Of a DNA stretch of 64,000 bases, positions 45,978 to 54,315 are shown one piece after another. The stretch lies in assembly GCF_026988555.1 (NCBI RefSeq), contig NZ_JALSLB010000054.1, forward strand, positions 94,717 to 158,716. Direction: 5' to 3'. Within the stretch, counting starts at the first letter, position 1. Each line of letters begins with the position of its first letter. The notes under the pieces are model-generated. The model ran no database searches. It was not told the origin of the DNA and saw only the letters and a program-made list of their open reading frames with translations. The position numbers and the translations under genes are program-made. This stretch comes from Thermococcus sp. (GTDB lineage: Archaea > Methanobacteriota_B > Thermococci > Thermococcales > Thermococcaceae).

Positions 45978-46484
45978 ATGGAGAAGAAGATACTCCACGT
46001 TGATTACAGCCTGTGCATAGGGTGTGAGACCTGCCAGAGCGTCTGCGACTTCCTCCACGACGGCAAGCCCAACATCAGGATATACTACACCGTCTCTAGC
46101 CTTCCGGTTCCGATAAACTGCCGCCACTGCGAGAGGGCCCCGTGCCTTGAGATATGTCCCGTTGGAGCGATATCCAAGGACGAGGACGGGGCGGTTATAA
46201 TAGACCCGAAGAAGTGCATAGGCTGTTTGATGTGTCTCGCCGTCTGCCCCTTTGGAGCCCCCAGCTTCGATGCAAAGATAAAGGTTATGACCAAGTGCGA
46301 TATGTGTGCCAACAGGAGGAAAGAAGGCATGAACCCCGCGTGCAGTGAGATGTGCCCCGCTGAAGCAATATTCTTTGGAAGGCCGGAAGAAGTTGAAGAC
46401 AGGATAAGGGCAAGAACAGCTGAAAAGATAGCCAAGGAGAGAATTTCCTCTATGGGTATGGAGGGTGTTGGGAGGTTACTTTAG
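45978..46484 (+). CDS. Second HycB-like 4Fe-4S protein
   Basis: A 168-residue polyferredoxin with four cysteine groups (CIGCETCQSVC, CRHCERAPCLEIC, CIGCLMCLAVC, CDMCANRRKEGMNPACSEMC), paralogous to the protein at 37130-37624. It is the last gene of the operon, directly after the GltD-like gene, and probably serves as that enzyme's electron partner. ATG 45978 follows GGTGAGTGAGT. The stop is 24 bases from the convergent hydB fragment. Confidence 0.9.
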   Translation: MEKKILHVDYSLCIGCETCQSVCDFLHDGKPNIRIYYTVSSLPVPINCRHCERAPCLEICPVGAISKDEDGAVIIDPKKCIGCLMCLAVCPFGAPSFDAKIKVMTKCDMCANRRKEGMNPACSEMCPAEAIFFGRPEEVEDRIRARTAEKIAKERISSMGMEGVGRLL

Positions 46485-46485
46485 T

Positions 46486-46509
46486 TGCCTCCTGGTTGAC
46501 TCTTTTTAT
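46486..46509 (+). terminator. T-rich end of the 12-gene hydrogenase operon
   Basis: Just after the last stop codon, TTGCCTCCTGG is followed by GACTCTTTTTATC. The five-T run fits an archaeal intrinsic terminator, with no strong hairpin. It also abuts the end of the convergent hydB fragment. Confidence 0.4.
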
Positions 46510-46670
46510 CATCCTCTTGTGTAGTTGAACTCGACCTTCTTGACGTCGTCTATCTCCCTGAAGTCATAGAACTTCTCCGAGATTTTCACGGGGGCGTAGA
46601 GTTTGCCCCACTCCTTGAGCCTTTCAAGGAAGGCATAGGTGTTCTCCATGGGAAGTTTAACGTACCTCAA
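46509..46670 (-). pseudogene. Truncated second copy of hydrogenase beta gene (hydB')
   Basis: Fifty-three codons from a TTG (46670) to a TGA (46509). The peptide matches the first residues of the beta subunit at 33826-34929 at 45 of 52 positions ([35 protein letters not shown]), then ends. All cysteine motifs are missing. A strong GGAGGTGGTTGGG precedes the TTG, where the full gene has ATG. DNA divergence at third positions shows an old copy, not a recent duplication. It may still be translated as a short peptide. Confidence 0.8.
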
Positions 46671-46929
46671 CCCAACCACCTCCAGTGAACATAATTATAC
46701 GCATGCTCACATTTATCCCTCAACTAAAACTTTGAAGGGGCCTAAAAAAGCGTTTTTAAACCCGAAACTTCTAAACCAAAGGTTGGGAAGGGTTCGTTAA
46801 GTCTAATGCGCAATCTTTTGGAAAATCCAGGGCAGTGACTGTTGGCACGTCCTGAACAGTCCATCACTGTATTAGGCTTCTGAACCACTAACCCTTTAAA
46901 CTGAATGTTGAAATTGGCTGGGGAAAGGT
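46671..46929. repeat. Copy of the hydB promoter region, then gene-free spacer
   Basis: Bases 46689-46719 and 46743-46784 repeat 34949-34979 and 35004-35045; the second block matches at 39 of 42 positions and includes the TATA element and AACCAAAGGTT (46774-46784). With the hydB fragment this makes a roughly 275-base direct repeat flanking the 12-gene operon. From 46785 to 46929 I see only the promoter of the next gene (CCCTTTAAAC near 46890) and GGGGAAAGGT before its ATG. Confidence 0.7.
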
Positions 46930-48075
46930 ATGAAGGGGACTGCGCTAGCTATCCTCCTGCTCATTTCGATACTGCCACTTGTTGGCGCCCAGGTGAACTG
47001 GAGCTGGACCTACAGTGACCAGTGTATAGTCTTTGGGATGGCCCTCAACGAGAAGGGGTACATCGGACTCGCCTTTGGTTACTACGCTGAGCTTCTTGGC
47101 CCGGATGGAAAACTGATTTTTAAGGAGCCCACGAGGGGGATAGCCTACACTGTTGGAGTAAGCGGGAACAACGACGTCGTCATAGGGACGGAGGGGGACT
47201 GGTTGCAGTACTTCGATGCTAACGGTTCCCTGGGGTGGGAGTATAAGGCGGCCGGGGCGGTAGTCTCCGTGGATATCTCCAAGGACGGGGAGACCGTGGT
47301 GGCCGGGGATAGCTCCGGATACATCTACCTCTTCAGGAACGGGAAGTTGATATGGAGAAAAAAGGTCGGTGGATACGTTTGGAGTGTTGACCTGTTTGGA
47401 GACAGGATAGCGGCTGGCGTGGATTACAGTGTTGTGGTCCTGGATCTATCCGGGGGAGTTGTCGTTTCCAGGGAGTACAGGGGCTACGTGAGGAAGGTGA
47501 TCGCAAGCGACGACGGCATATACGTTTTAATCGCCGCAAAGGGCGGGAGCTGGGGAGAGGTAAGGAAGATAAGCTGGAGCGGCAAGGAGCTCTGGAGCAG
47601 GCACTTCAACAACCTGATCCGTTCTATTGATTCCGATGGAAAGAACGTGGCGGTGGGGGGGGATATAGGGTACCTCGTCCTCCTTTCGTCAAACGGGAGC
47701 ACCGTCTATAAGGTTCCGTTCTTGGTGTCAACCCTTCAGGTCTCCACGGCCAGGGGCTACCTTTTGGCAGGCGGTGCGAGGGAAGCCATCTTCGTCGCGC
47801 CCAACGGGAGCGTGCTCTGGAACGAGAGGTTCAACTGGAGTGTCAGGAACGTTGCTATCTCCAGGGACGCGAGCTTTCTCGTTGTCGGCTACGGGTACCA
47901 CTCCATTGAGAACTGCCAGGAGAAGATAAACGTCCTGAGGCTCAGGGGCACTGTAACCCCAACCAGAGCAGCGACGAGGCCGTCCTTCCACCTGCCGGGT
48001 CTGCCGCTCCTGGTGGTCGTAACGGCAGGTTTGGTGATCGTGGGATTCTTCTTGATGAAGGAGTTGAGAGAATGA
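46930..48075 (+). CDS. Surface beta-propeller protein with C-terminal membrane anchor
   Basis: A 381-residue protein. Signal peptide MKGTALAILLLISILPLVGA, then about seven WD40/PQQ-like blades with recurring patterns (GWEYKAAGAVVSVDISKDG, GKLIWRKKVGGYVWSVDL, GKELWSRHFNNLIRSID, GSVLWNERFNWSVRNVAIS), and a single helix at about 357-376 with a short KELRE tail. The propeller is thus outside the cell. Its stop overlaps the ABC ATPase start by four bases, so it is made with the transporter and may be its sensor or substrate receptor. Confidence 0.78.
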   Translation: MKGTALAILLLISILPLVGAQVNWSWTYSDQCIVFGMALNEKGYIGLAFGYYAELLGPDGKLIFKEPTRGIAYTVGVSGNNDVVIGTEGDWLQYFDANGSLGWEYKAAGAVVSVDISKDGETVVAGDSSGYIYLFRNGKLIWRKKVGGYVWSVDLFGDRIAAGVDYSVVVLDLSGGVVVSREYRGYVRKVIASDDGIYVLIAAKGGSWGEVRKISWSGKELWSRHFNNLIRSIDSDGKNVAVGGDIGYLVLLSSNGSTVYKVPFLVSTLQVSTARGYLLAGGAREAIFVAPNGSVLWNERFNWSVRNVAISRDASFLVVGYGYHSIENCQEKINVLRLRGTVTPTRAATRPSFHLPGLPLLVVVTAGLVIVGFFLMKELRE

Positions 48076-49001
48076 TAGAGGCTGTAGGGCTGACGAAGAG
48101 GTACGGGGACTTCACGGCTGTTGACCACATCAGTTTCAAAGTAAAGAAAGGCGAGATATTTGGGTTCTTGGGACCGAACGGTGCCGGTAAAACAACGACC
48201 GTTAGGATGCTCTCAACCCTGACGAGCATAACGGAGGGGGAAGCTTACGTTAACGGCTACGATGTCAGACGGGAGAAGGTCGGGGTAAAGAAGAGTATAG
48301 GCGTCGTCCAGGACGTGTCCAACCTCTACGATGAGCTAACCGTTGAGGAGAACCTACGGTTCCTCGCAAGGTTGTATGAAGCACCCCTCGAAAACGTCTC
48401 GAAACTTGTAAGGGATTTCAACCTGCCGGCCAAGAAAAAGTTTGGGAAGCTCAGCTCGGGGTACAAGAGGAGGGCCTCGATAGTGGCCGCATTGATCCAC
48501 GACCCCCCGGTTATCTTCCTGGACGAGCCCACGATAGCCCTCGATGTGAAGTCGGCCAGAATGGTCAGGGAGATGATACGGGCCCTGAACGTGGCGGGCA
48601 GGACAATTTTTCTCACGACCCACAACATGGTGGAGGCAGAGACCCTCCCCCACAGGATAGCGATAATCAACCGGGGTAGGATAGTGGCAATGGGGGGAAG
48701 GAGTGAGATAAGAAGGTTGCTGGGCAGTGAAATACGGGTGAGACTGAAAGTTGAACCCCTGAAAACCAGCCTCATCCATGCCCTTGAGGGATACTCACCT
48801 GTGTTCGACGAGGACGCCTTGGTTCTGAAGGTTGATGACATCGATGCATTTATGGAGGAACTTGCCGGGATTAAGGGGAAGCTTGGCTTTAGAATCGTCC
48901 ATCTGTCTACTGAGCTCCCCAGTATCGAGGACGTGTTCCTTGAACTCACCGAGGAGGAGGGCGAGGAGAGGGGCTGTGCCTGTGGGGGATGTCCAATATG
49001 A
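48072..49001 (+). CDS. ABC transporter ATP-binding protein
   Basis: A 309-residue ATPase of the DrrA/CcmA-like export group: Walker A FLGPNGAGKTTT, Q-loop VVQDVSNLYDELTVEENL, signature KLSSGYKRRASIVAALIHDP (SSGYK, a variant of LSGGQ), Walker B VIFLDEPTIALD, switch THNMVEAE. The C-terminus ends in a cysteine-rich tail (GCACGGCP), unusual for this family. It overlaps the propeller and permease genes by four bases each. Confidence 0.9.
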   Translation: MIEAVGLTKRYGDFTAVDHISFKVKKGEIFGFLGPNGAGKTTTVRMLSTLTSITEGEAYVNGYDVRREKVGVKKSIGVVQDVSNLYDELTVEENLRFLARLYEAPLENVSKLVRDFNLPAKKKFGKLSSGYKRRASIVAALIHDPPVIFLDEPTIALDVKSARMVREMIRALNVAGRTIFLTTHNMVEAETLPHRIAIINRGRIVAMGGRSEIRRLLGSEIRVRLKVEPLKTSLIHALEGYSPVFDEDALVLKVDDIDAFMEELAGIKGKLGFRIVHLSTELPSIEDVFLELTEEEGEERGCACGGCPI

Positions 49002-49708
49002 AGGTCTGGGCAATAATAGTAAAGGAACTTAGGGAGTACATGCTGAAGCCGGGTTCAATAAGCTGGGGGCTGGTATTCCCCCTCGTTTTCAGTCTCGCGT
49101 TCATCGCTAGGTTCGGGGACATCGACCACCTCGTACCGGGACTGCTGAGTATCTCCGCCCTCTTCGGGACGACGTCCTTCGTGGCCTCTTCGATAATCTT
49201 TGAGAGAAGGCTCAGGACCTTTGAACGACTTCTCCTTGCTCCTGTGAGCTATGGGGAGGTAATACTGGCAAAGGTACTCGTTGGGGCCATTTTTGGCCTC
49301 TTGGTCAGTTTGGTGACCCTGGTTCTGGTCTCCCACTTCATGGCTTACTCCATCTGGAGCCTTCCGCTCGTGTTGCTCTACCTTGTCCTCTCAAACCTAG
49401 CTTTCTCGGCGCTTGGGGTTTATATCTCCCTCGCCATCTCGAACCCGATAAACGTCATGACATGGCTCAACCTCATACGGCTTCCCATGATGTTCACCAG
49501 CGGTGCGATAGCCTCCCTCACGCTATTTCCGAGGTGGTTCCTCATCGTGGGCTTGATAACGCCGATGACGTACTCAGTGGATGGCCTGCGATACGGTTTG
49601 CTCTACTACTACGACGTGATCCCGCCGCTGGAATCGATGCTGGCCCTCGTCATGATGTTCCTTCTCTTCATGCTCCTGTCCATACGGGCACTCAAAAAGC
49701 TGTACTGA
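48998..49708 (+). CDS. ABC-2 type transporter permease
   Basis: A 236-residue permease with six membrane helices of the ABC-2 type: KELREYMLKPGSISWGLVFPL at the start, then SSIIFERRLRTFERLLLAPVSYGEVILAKVL, the conserved cytoplasmic loop. With the ATPase it forms an exporter; the cargo is unknown. ATG 48998 follows GGGGG and overlaps the ATPase stop. An in-frame ATG at 48989 is an alternative. Confidence 0.88.
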   Translation: MKVWAIIVKELREYMLKPGSISWGLVFPLVFSLAFIARFGDIDHLVPGLLSISALFGTTSFVASSIIFERRLRTFERLLLAPVSYGEVILAKVLVGAIFGLLVSLVTLVLVSHFMAYSIWSLPLVLLYLVLSNLAFSALGVYISLAISNPINVMTWLNLIRLPMMFTSGAIASLTLFPRWFLIVGLITPMTYSVDGLRYGLLYYYDVIPPLESMLALVMMFLLFMLLSIRALKKLY

Positions 49709-49713
49709 GCCTG

Positions 49714-49884
49714 CTAATTCCTTGAGTGGTACTCAATGCGGAGGATAACGAAGAGCACGAGCATGAAGAGTGTGATGTAGTAGCTTACCCTGAAGGGAAT
49801 GATACCAAAAAGGCCGAGGGTGTAAAAGAACGCCAGTACTAAGACGATGCTCAGCATCAGCCTGTAAGCGTGTTTTCTTTCCAT
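49714..49884 (-). CDS. Small two-helix membrane protein (56 aa)
   Basis: A short gene with ATG 49884 after GGTGGGAGC. The protein begins MERKHAYRLMLSIVLVLAFF, has two hydrophobic helices separated by GLFGIIPFRVSYY, and ends IEYHSRN. No family is recognised. It converges on the ABC permease gene with five bases between stops. The good ribosome binding site and membrane-protein composition support it as real. Confidence 0.55.
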   Translation of the reverse strand: MERKHAYRLMLSIVLVLAFFYTLGLFGIIPFRVSYYITLFMLVLFVILRIEYHSRN

Positions 49885-49933
49885 GCTCCCACCTTTGAAG
49901 GATAGAGGGAGGAGTTTTTAACGTTATTGAATT

Positions 49934-50956
49934 TTAGTAGACGTCATCCTCCAGTACCAAAAACGCCGAGGAGACTTTGAACGGTAACCCCCTGACCCTT
50001 CCCTCGCTCTCAGCGGCGGTTAGGCTTCTTCCAATCTCCCCAACGATCTCCACGTCACTTCTCGATCTTGACTTCCTGGATGTGCCAATGGCGACTTTGA
50101 ACTCACCGCTTCCTACCGGGGAGACCCGAATCCAGTTCACTTCAACCTCATCGAACCTGGAGAGCTTTTCCAGCAGGAACGCCTCCAAGGTTCTTGCTGA
50201 AACTCCCTTTCCGCCTCCGTCTCGGAGTTTTCCAGCGAGCTCCCCGATCCCCGCCTCACGAAAGATCTTCTCCACCTCTTCCTCGACTTTTTTCCGGTTT
50301 ATTGGTGCAGTACCTCTTTCTCTGAGGGGCACCTCAAGAATCCGCCCTCCCTTAACATGGGTCCACGGTGCGGGCACCTTCAGCAGGGGTTTTTCGGAGG
50401 TTCTGGCCAGGTTGAACTCGTTGATCACGATCTTGGCGTCGAAGCCAGTCTCCATTGAGATAACATCCGACAAGAATCGTGCCAGCTCGGCTTTTTTCAC
50501 TTCACCGGCCGAGAACGCCTCCAGGTTTCCCCTGATGAGCAGTATGTCCCTGCCGGTTGCACCGTACCTCACGGAAGCCTTTAGTCTGGCCGTTCCAATG
50601 GCAACACCGAGGGTGGTGTAAGCCCTCGAAGCGGCCTTCAGGATTGCCTCCTCGAGGTGCAGGTAGATGTCATCCGGCGCATCGAGGGAGTATGATAATT
50701 CAACGGCCTTCGGAACATTTTGAAATTCCATCGTTCCCTGGAGGTACTCAAGGAATTCAAACTTGTCCAGTTCCACCATCTCGACGTTTCTCAGTTCCTC
50801 AGGGGGTTCGGCGTATTTCCTCACGATTCTGCCGCTCCCGTATAGGAGGATCTTCTCTTCGGAAGTTCTGACGAGGAGGAGCCTGTTTTCCATGCTTTTG
50901 AGTCTCTCGGCCAGTTCGTCGAAGGTAATGGAGTCAAAGGATTCTATTACCCGCAT
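49934..50956 (-). CDS. Unknown archaeal protein, related in part to the 570-aa protein
   Basis: A 340-residue soluble protein with no recognised catalytic motif. The C-terminal region has VEEEVEKIFREAGIGELAG, resembling LEKEVEALLKQAGIEELS in the protein at 56220-57932, so the two probably share a domain. Such paired Thermococcales proteins may belong to DUF2226-type families; I am unsure. ATG 50956 is the first well-placed start. It is flanked by a small membrane-protein gene and a binding-protein gene with no operon link. Confidence 0.6.
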   Translation of the reverse strand: MRVIESFDSITFDELAERLKSMENRLLLVRTSEEKILLYGSGRIVRKYAEPPEELRNVEMVELDKFEFLEYLQGTMEFQNVPKAVELSYSLDAPDDIYLHLEEAILKAASRAYTTLGVAIGTARLKASVRYGATGRDILLIRGNLEAFSAGEVKKAELARFLSDVISMETGFDAKIVINEFNLARTSEKPLLKVPAPWTHVKGGRILEVPLRERGTAPINRKKVEEEVEKIFREAGIGELAGKLRDGGGKGVSARTLEAFLLEKLSRFDEVEVNWIRVSPVGSGEFKVAIGTSRKSRSRSDVEIVGEIGRSLTAAESEGRVRGLPFKVSSAFLVLEDDVY

Positions 50957-51050
50957 GGTATCACCGCGAGTGTTATATGCATCCAAGTATAAAACAGTTA
51001 CCTGAAGTATATGTTATAACATTCAATGAACAAAAGAGAAAGTGGAAGGT

Positions 51051-52916
51051 TCAGCTCCCTGTTGAGGCCGTTGCGTTGCAGGCGAGGGGCTGTGGCTGGA
51101 ACTTGAACGCCCCTGGATGTAAGAGCTCAGCTATTTCCTCAAGGCCCAGGACGATCCTCGGGCCAGGACGCACCACAAGGTTCTCGTCGCTCAGAACGTA
51201 AACATGCCCGGTTTTCACCGCCGTGGTCGTGGAGAGGGGTCCGTGACACAGGTCACTCGGTTTCAGCCCGGCGTTCGGTGAGATTATTATGACCTGCGGG
51301 TCCCTGTTGATTATCTGTTCCTCGCTTGCCACGCCCCAACCTCTGACGTCGTCGAATATGTTTTTTCCTCCGGCCAGGCTCAGCAGTTCGTTGACGAATG
51401 TGCCCTTTCCGGCCGTCCAGTAACCGTTGTAGTAGCTGAGGATGAAGAACACCCTGAGTCTGCTCGTGTTCCCGATGACTGAGATAACGTAGCTCACCTT
51501 TGCCCTCATCTCGGCGACTACGAGTTTCGCCTGCTCTTCATGGTTGGTAATACTGCCCAGCAACTCCAGGTTTCTGTATATGTCACTTAAATTATTGGCG
51601 GAAAGGATGACTACGGGGGCTATCTTCGTTAGGGAGGGGAGGATTGACTTGGAGAAGTCATCGGCAACTATAAGGTCCGGGTGGAGCGCGGCTATCTTCT
51701 CAAGGTTCGCGTACTTCCCATAGCCTCCAATGCGGCTTATGTTCTTTACCGCTGGCGGGTAGTCAGCGTAGTTTGTCACACCCACTATCTCGTCGCCGGC
51801 ACCGATGTAGAACAGACTCTCGGTCAGGCTTGGGGCCAAAGAGACTATCCTTTTCGGTTCGGGGGAGAGCGTAATCTTCCGCCCCGTTGAGTCGGTTAAA
51901 GTCAGCGGGTACCTGCTCCTGAACGCCTCTGGATGCAGAATCCGGGCGAGTACCTCGAGACCCTTGAGGAGGCGTGGGCTTGGATGTATTATACCCGCCT
52001 CGTCAGAGGAGTTCAACATTATGACGTGTCCGTCCTTCGCCGCGGGGGTGTTTGCAAGGGCACCACCGTAAACGTCCTCAGGGCTCATCCCGCAGTGGGG
52101 GGTGAGTATTATGTAGTCAGGTTTTCTGGCCAGGACCTGCTCCGCGCTCACCTGGGGCCATCCGGTGGTGTCGTTGAAGATGTTTATACCCCCAGCGAGC
52201 TTTATTATATCACTGATGAACGTGTCGCCCCCGATGCTCATCAGGGGTTTGTTCCAGACGACGTAAAAAACCCTGACTTTGGTCTTATTTGTCACTAAGG
52301 AAGATATCTCTTTGATCTGACGGGTGAAGAGAGCGCTCTCGTACTCCGCGAGGGACTCCCTGTTGAAGATCCTTCCGAGTAGTTTTAGGGCCCTCGGCAC
52401 GTCCCCAACCCGATGCGGGTCTATGATGACCACCGGGGCTATCTCCTCAAGTTTGCTAAGGATTTCAGTGGACATGCTGTCCGCGAGTATCAGATCCGGG
52501 TGAAGCGCGGCTATCTTCTCAAGGTTCGCGTACTTCCCGTACCCGCCGATCCGTGTCGCGTTGGCGACCTGTGGGGTGTCGTCGTAGATGGTCACTCCCA
52601 CTATCACGGGACTCAGGTTCAGGTACTCCAGATCCTCGGTTATGCTGGGGGCAAGGGTCACAACCCTCCGTGGCTCCTTTTTGATCTCAACCGTGCGGTT
52701 CATGAAATCCGTGACCTCTATCGGGTAGTAGGGTCTTTCGGTGGTGGTCGTCTGCGATGGGGTCGCTGACGTCAAGCCCGGTGCCGTCGATGAGCTGGAA
52801 AACGTCGTTGAAGTCTGGGAAGGTTGAGTTTGGGTGGTTGAGGAGCCTATGCATCCGGCGGCCAAGACCGCGCCCAGTAGAAGAACCAACAACACTGCAG
52901 TTTCCGCCTTCTTCAT
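51051..52916 (-). CDS. Tandem BtuF/FecB-like substrate-binding lipoprotein
   Basis: A 621-residue lipoprotein (signal peptide with lipobox LAAGC), then a Ser/Thr-rich linker and two consecutive cobalamin/siderophore-type periplasmic binding domains. Each has a PRRVVTLAPSITE-type start (second copy PKRIVSLAPSLTE) and the shared IGGYGKYANLEKIAALHPDLI. Other members have one such domain. No permease or ATPase is encoded beside it. A 35-base DNA stretch is identical in both halves (51685-51719 and 52504-52538), suggesting recent gene conversion. Confidence 0.85.
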   Translation of the reverse strand: MKKAETAVLLVLLLGAVLAAGCIGSSTTQTQPSQTSTTFSSSSTAPGLTSATPSQTTTTERPYYPIEVTDFMNRTVEIKKEPRRVVTLAPSITEDLEYLNLSPVIVGVTIYDDTPQVANATRIGGYGKYANLEKIAALHPDLILADSMSTEILSKLEEIAPVVIIDPHRVGDVPRALKLLGRIFNRESLAEYESALFTRQIKEISSLVTNKTKVRVFYVVWNKPLMSIGGDTFISDIIKLAGGINIFNDTTGWPQVSAEQVLARKPDYIILTPHCGMSPEDVYGGALANTPAAKDGHVIMLNSSDEAGIIHPSPRLLKGLEVLARILHPEAFRSRYPLTLTDSTGRKITLSPEPKRIVSLAPSLTESLFYIGAGDEIVGVTNYADYPPAVKNISRIGGYGKYANLEKIAALHPDLIVADDFSKSILPSLTKIAPVVILSANNLSDIYRNLELLGSITNHEEQAKLVVAEMRAKVSYVISVIGNTSRLRVFFILSYYNGYWTAGKGTFVNELLSLAGGKNIFDDVRGWGVASEEQIINRDPQVIIISPNAGLKPSDLCHGPLSTTTAVKTGHVYVLSDENLVVRPGPRIVLGLEEIAELLHPGAFKFQPQPLACNATASTGS

Positions 52917-52998
52917 GACGCTCACCTGGATTATTTGTCCAGTAGCTGATAAGGGGGAGGGTATATAAAATTGTTGGATAAAAGTGCCAGGAGGTATA

Positions 52999-54234
52999 TC
53001 ATCCATTCCTCCTGATGAAGAGCACTGCTAAACCCGCCAGGATAAAGATCAGTCCCGCCAGCCCCAAAAGTAGCTTCCAGCCAAAAACAGAGCCTTTTTT
53101 CGCGGGGGTTGAGGTCGTTGATGGAGTTGTGTGGTTGGGGGATGGTGCATTTCCAGTCGTGGCTGGGGTGTGAGGGAGGGATGAGCTGGGGGTGGTGAAG
53201 GTTGAAGTTGTGCTGGGGGTGGCCGTGGTCGAGGTCGGCGAGGGACTGGAGGTCGTTGTGGGTGTGAAGCTCTTCGCTTCCTGGAACGCCCAGGCTATCA
53301 GGTTTTCCACGAAGCGTTCACCGTCGAACACGTAGGGGCCGAACTGGTTAATGGACAGCGGGACGGGACTACCGTACGGACTTTCACCGCTCACGATTAA
53401 CACACCGGTCCTTCCGTTGGGCAGCTTAACGAACTCCACGGCAAGGAGGGTGAACACACCCGATTCCCAGACCTTGTACGTCATGGGCTCTGGGGCGGAG
53501 TTGTCCTCTATGACACCGTCCCCACTGGTGGTCACTATCCTATAAACCCCTTTGGGGATCTCCCCCACCGTGAGGGGGTGCCACTTACCGGAATCGTCTA
53601 CCCACGCGAGGACCCCTGTGGTGTAGAATAGAACCTTGCCGACTTCCGAGGTGTAACCCTTGAGCAGTGTTTCCGAATTGGGTGTGCCGAGATCTGGACG
53701 AACGTAGCCGGCCACGTAGAGGTCCTTCCCAGCGTTGCTGAAGGTGTCTGTGGCTGTTGCATAGTCCAGCCGCAGATGAGCATTGGGAATCTTATCTAGG
53801 AGGTCATCGACGTTCTTCTGTACGTACGCACCTTCCCCGATATCGGCGTCACCAGAGACCCACAGTATTCTCCCGCCTTCTGAGAACCAGCCGGTTATGG
53901 CGCTGACCTCCTCGGGGGATAGTGGCTGTTTAAGCTGCCCTATGATCAGCATGTTAACACCTTTGAGCGATTCGGGGGTTATAGTCCTGCCGAGGCATTT
54001 CATCTTTCCGTTCAGTTCCGGGGCGGGGCCTATGTACCCCCAGTTGTACCAGGACAGAACGTTCACAATACCGTGGTATACCAGTTTTCCGGTCGTTGGG
54101 TCCACCACGGGCGTTACCAGGGCCACCGTGCCCTCACTGTGAGAGACGTCGACCGCTATGGTGGCGGCGCTACTTACTCCAGCAATCATCCCGATGGTGA
54201 TCAGCGGGAACAACGCAAGGATCAGCACCCTCAT
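52999..54234 (-). CDS. Surface protein with Thr/Ser-rich stalk and membrane anchor
   Basis: A 411-residue protein. Signal peptide (LILALFPLITIGMIAGVSSA), an alpha-beta domain with a glutamine-amidotransferase-like fold pattern (GVNMLIIGQLKQPLSPEEVSAITGWFSEGGRILWVSGD in segments), a beta-rich part, then about 60 residues of Thr/Ser/Pro stalk (residues 315-378) and a C-terminal helix followed by RRNG. It is displayed outside the cell on a glycosylated stalk. It lies 82 bases upstream of the tandem binding-protein gene on the same strand. No enzymatic role can be assigned. Confidence 0.72.
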   Translation of the reverse strand: MRVLILALFPLITIGMIAGVSSAATIAVDVSHSEGTVALVTPVVDPTTGKLVYHGIVNVLSWYNWGYIGPAPELNGKMKCLGRTITPESLKGVNMLIIGQLKQPLSPEEVSAITGWFSEGGRILWVSGDADIGEGAYVQKNVDDLLDKIPNAHLRLDYATATDTFSNAGKDLYVAGYVRPDLGTPNSETLLKGYTSEVGKVLFYTTGVLAWVDDSGKWHPLTVGEIPKGVYRIVTTSGDGVIEDNSAPEPMTYKVWESGVFTLLAVEFVKLPNGRTGVLIVSGESPYGSPVPLSINQFGPYVFDGERFVENLIAWAFQEAKSFTPTTTSSPSPTSTTATPSTTSTFTTPSSSLPHTPATTGNAPSPNHTTPSTTSTPAKKGSVFGWKLLLGLAGLIFILAGLAVLFIRRNG

Positions 54235-54315
54235 GCTCGTCCCCCTCCATGCCTATCTAAACATGCGTTAGCGCCGGCAGATAAAAAGAAATTTTGGTGC
54301 AGTGGAAAGCGAGAT

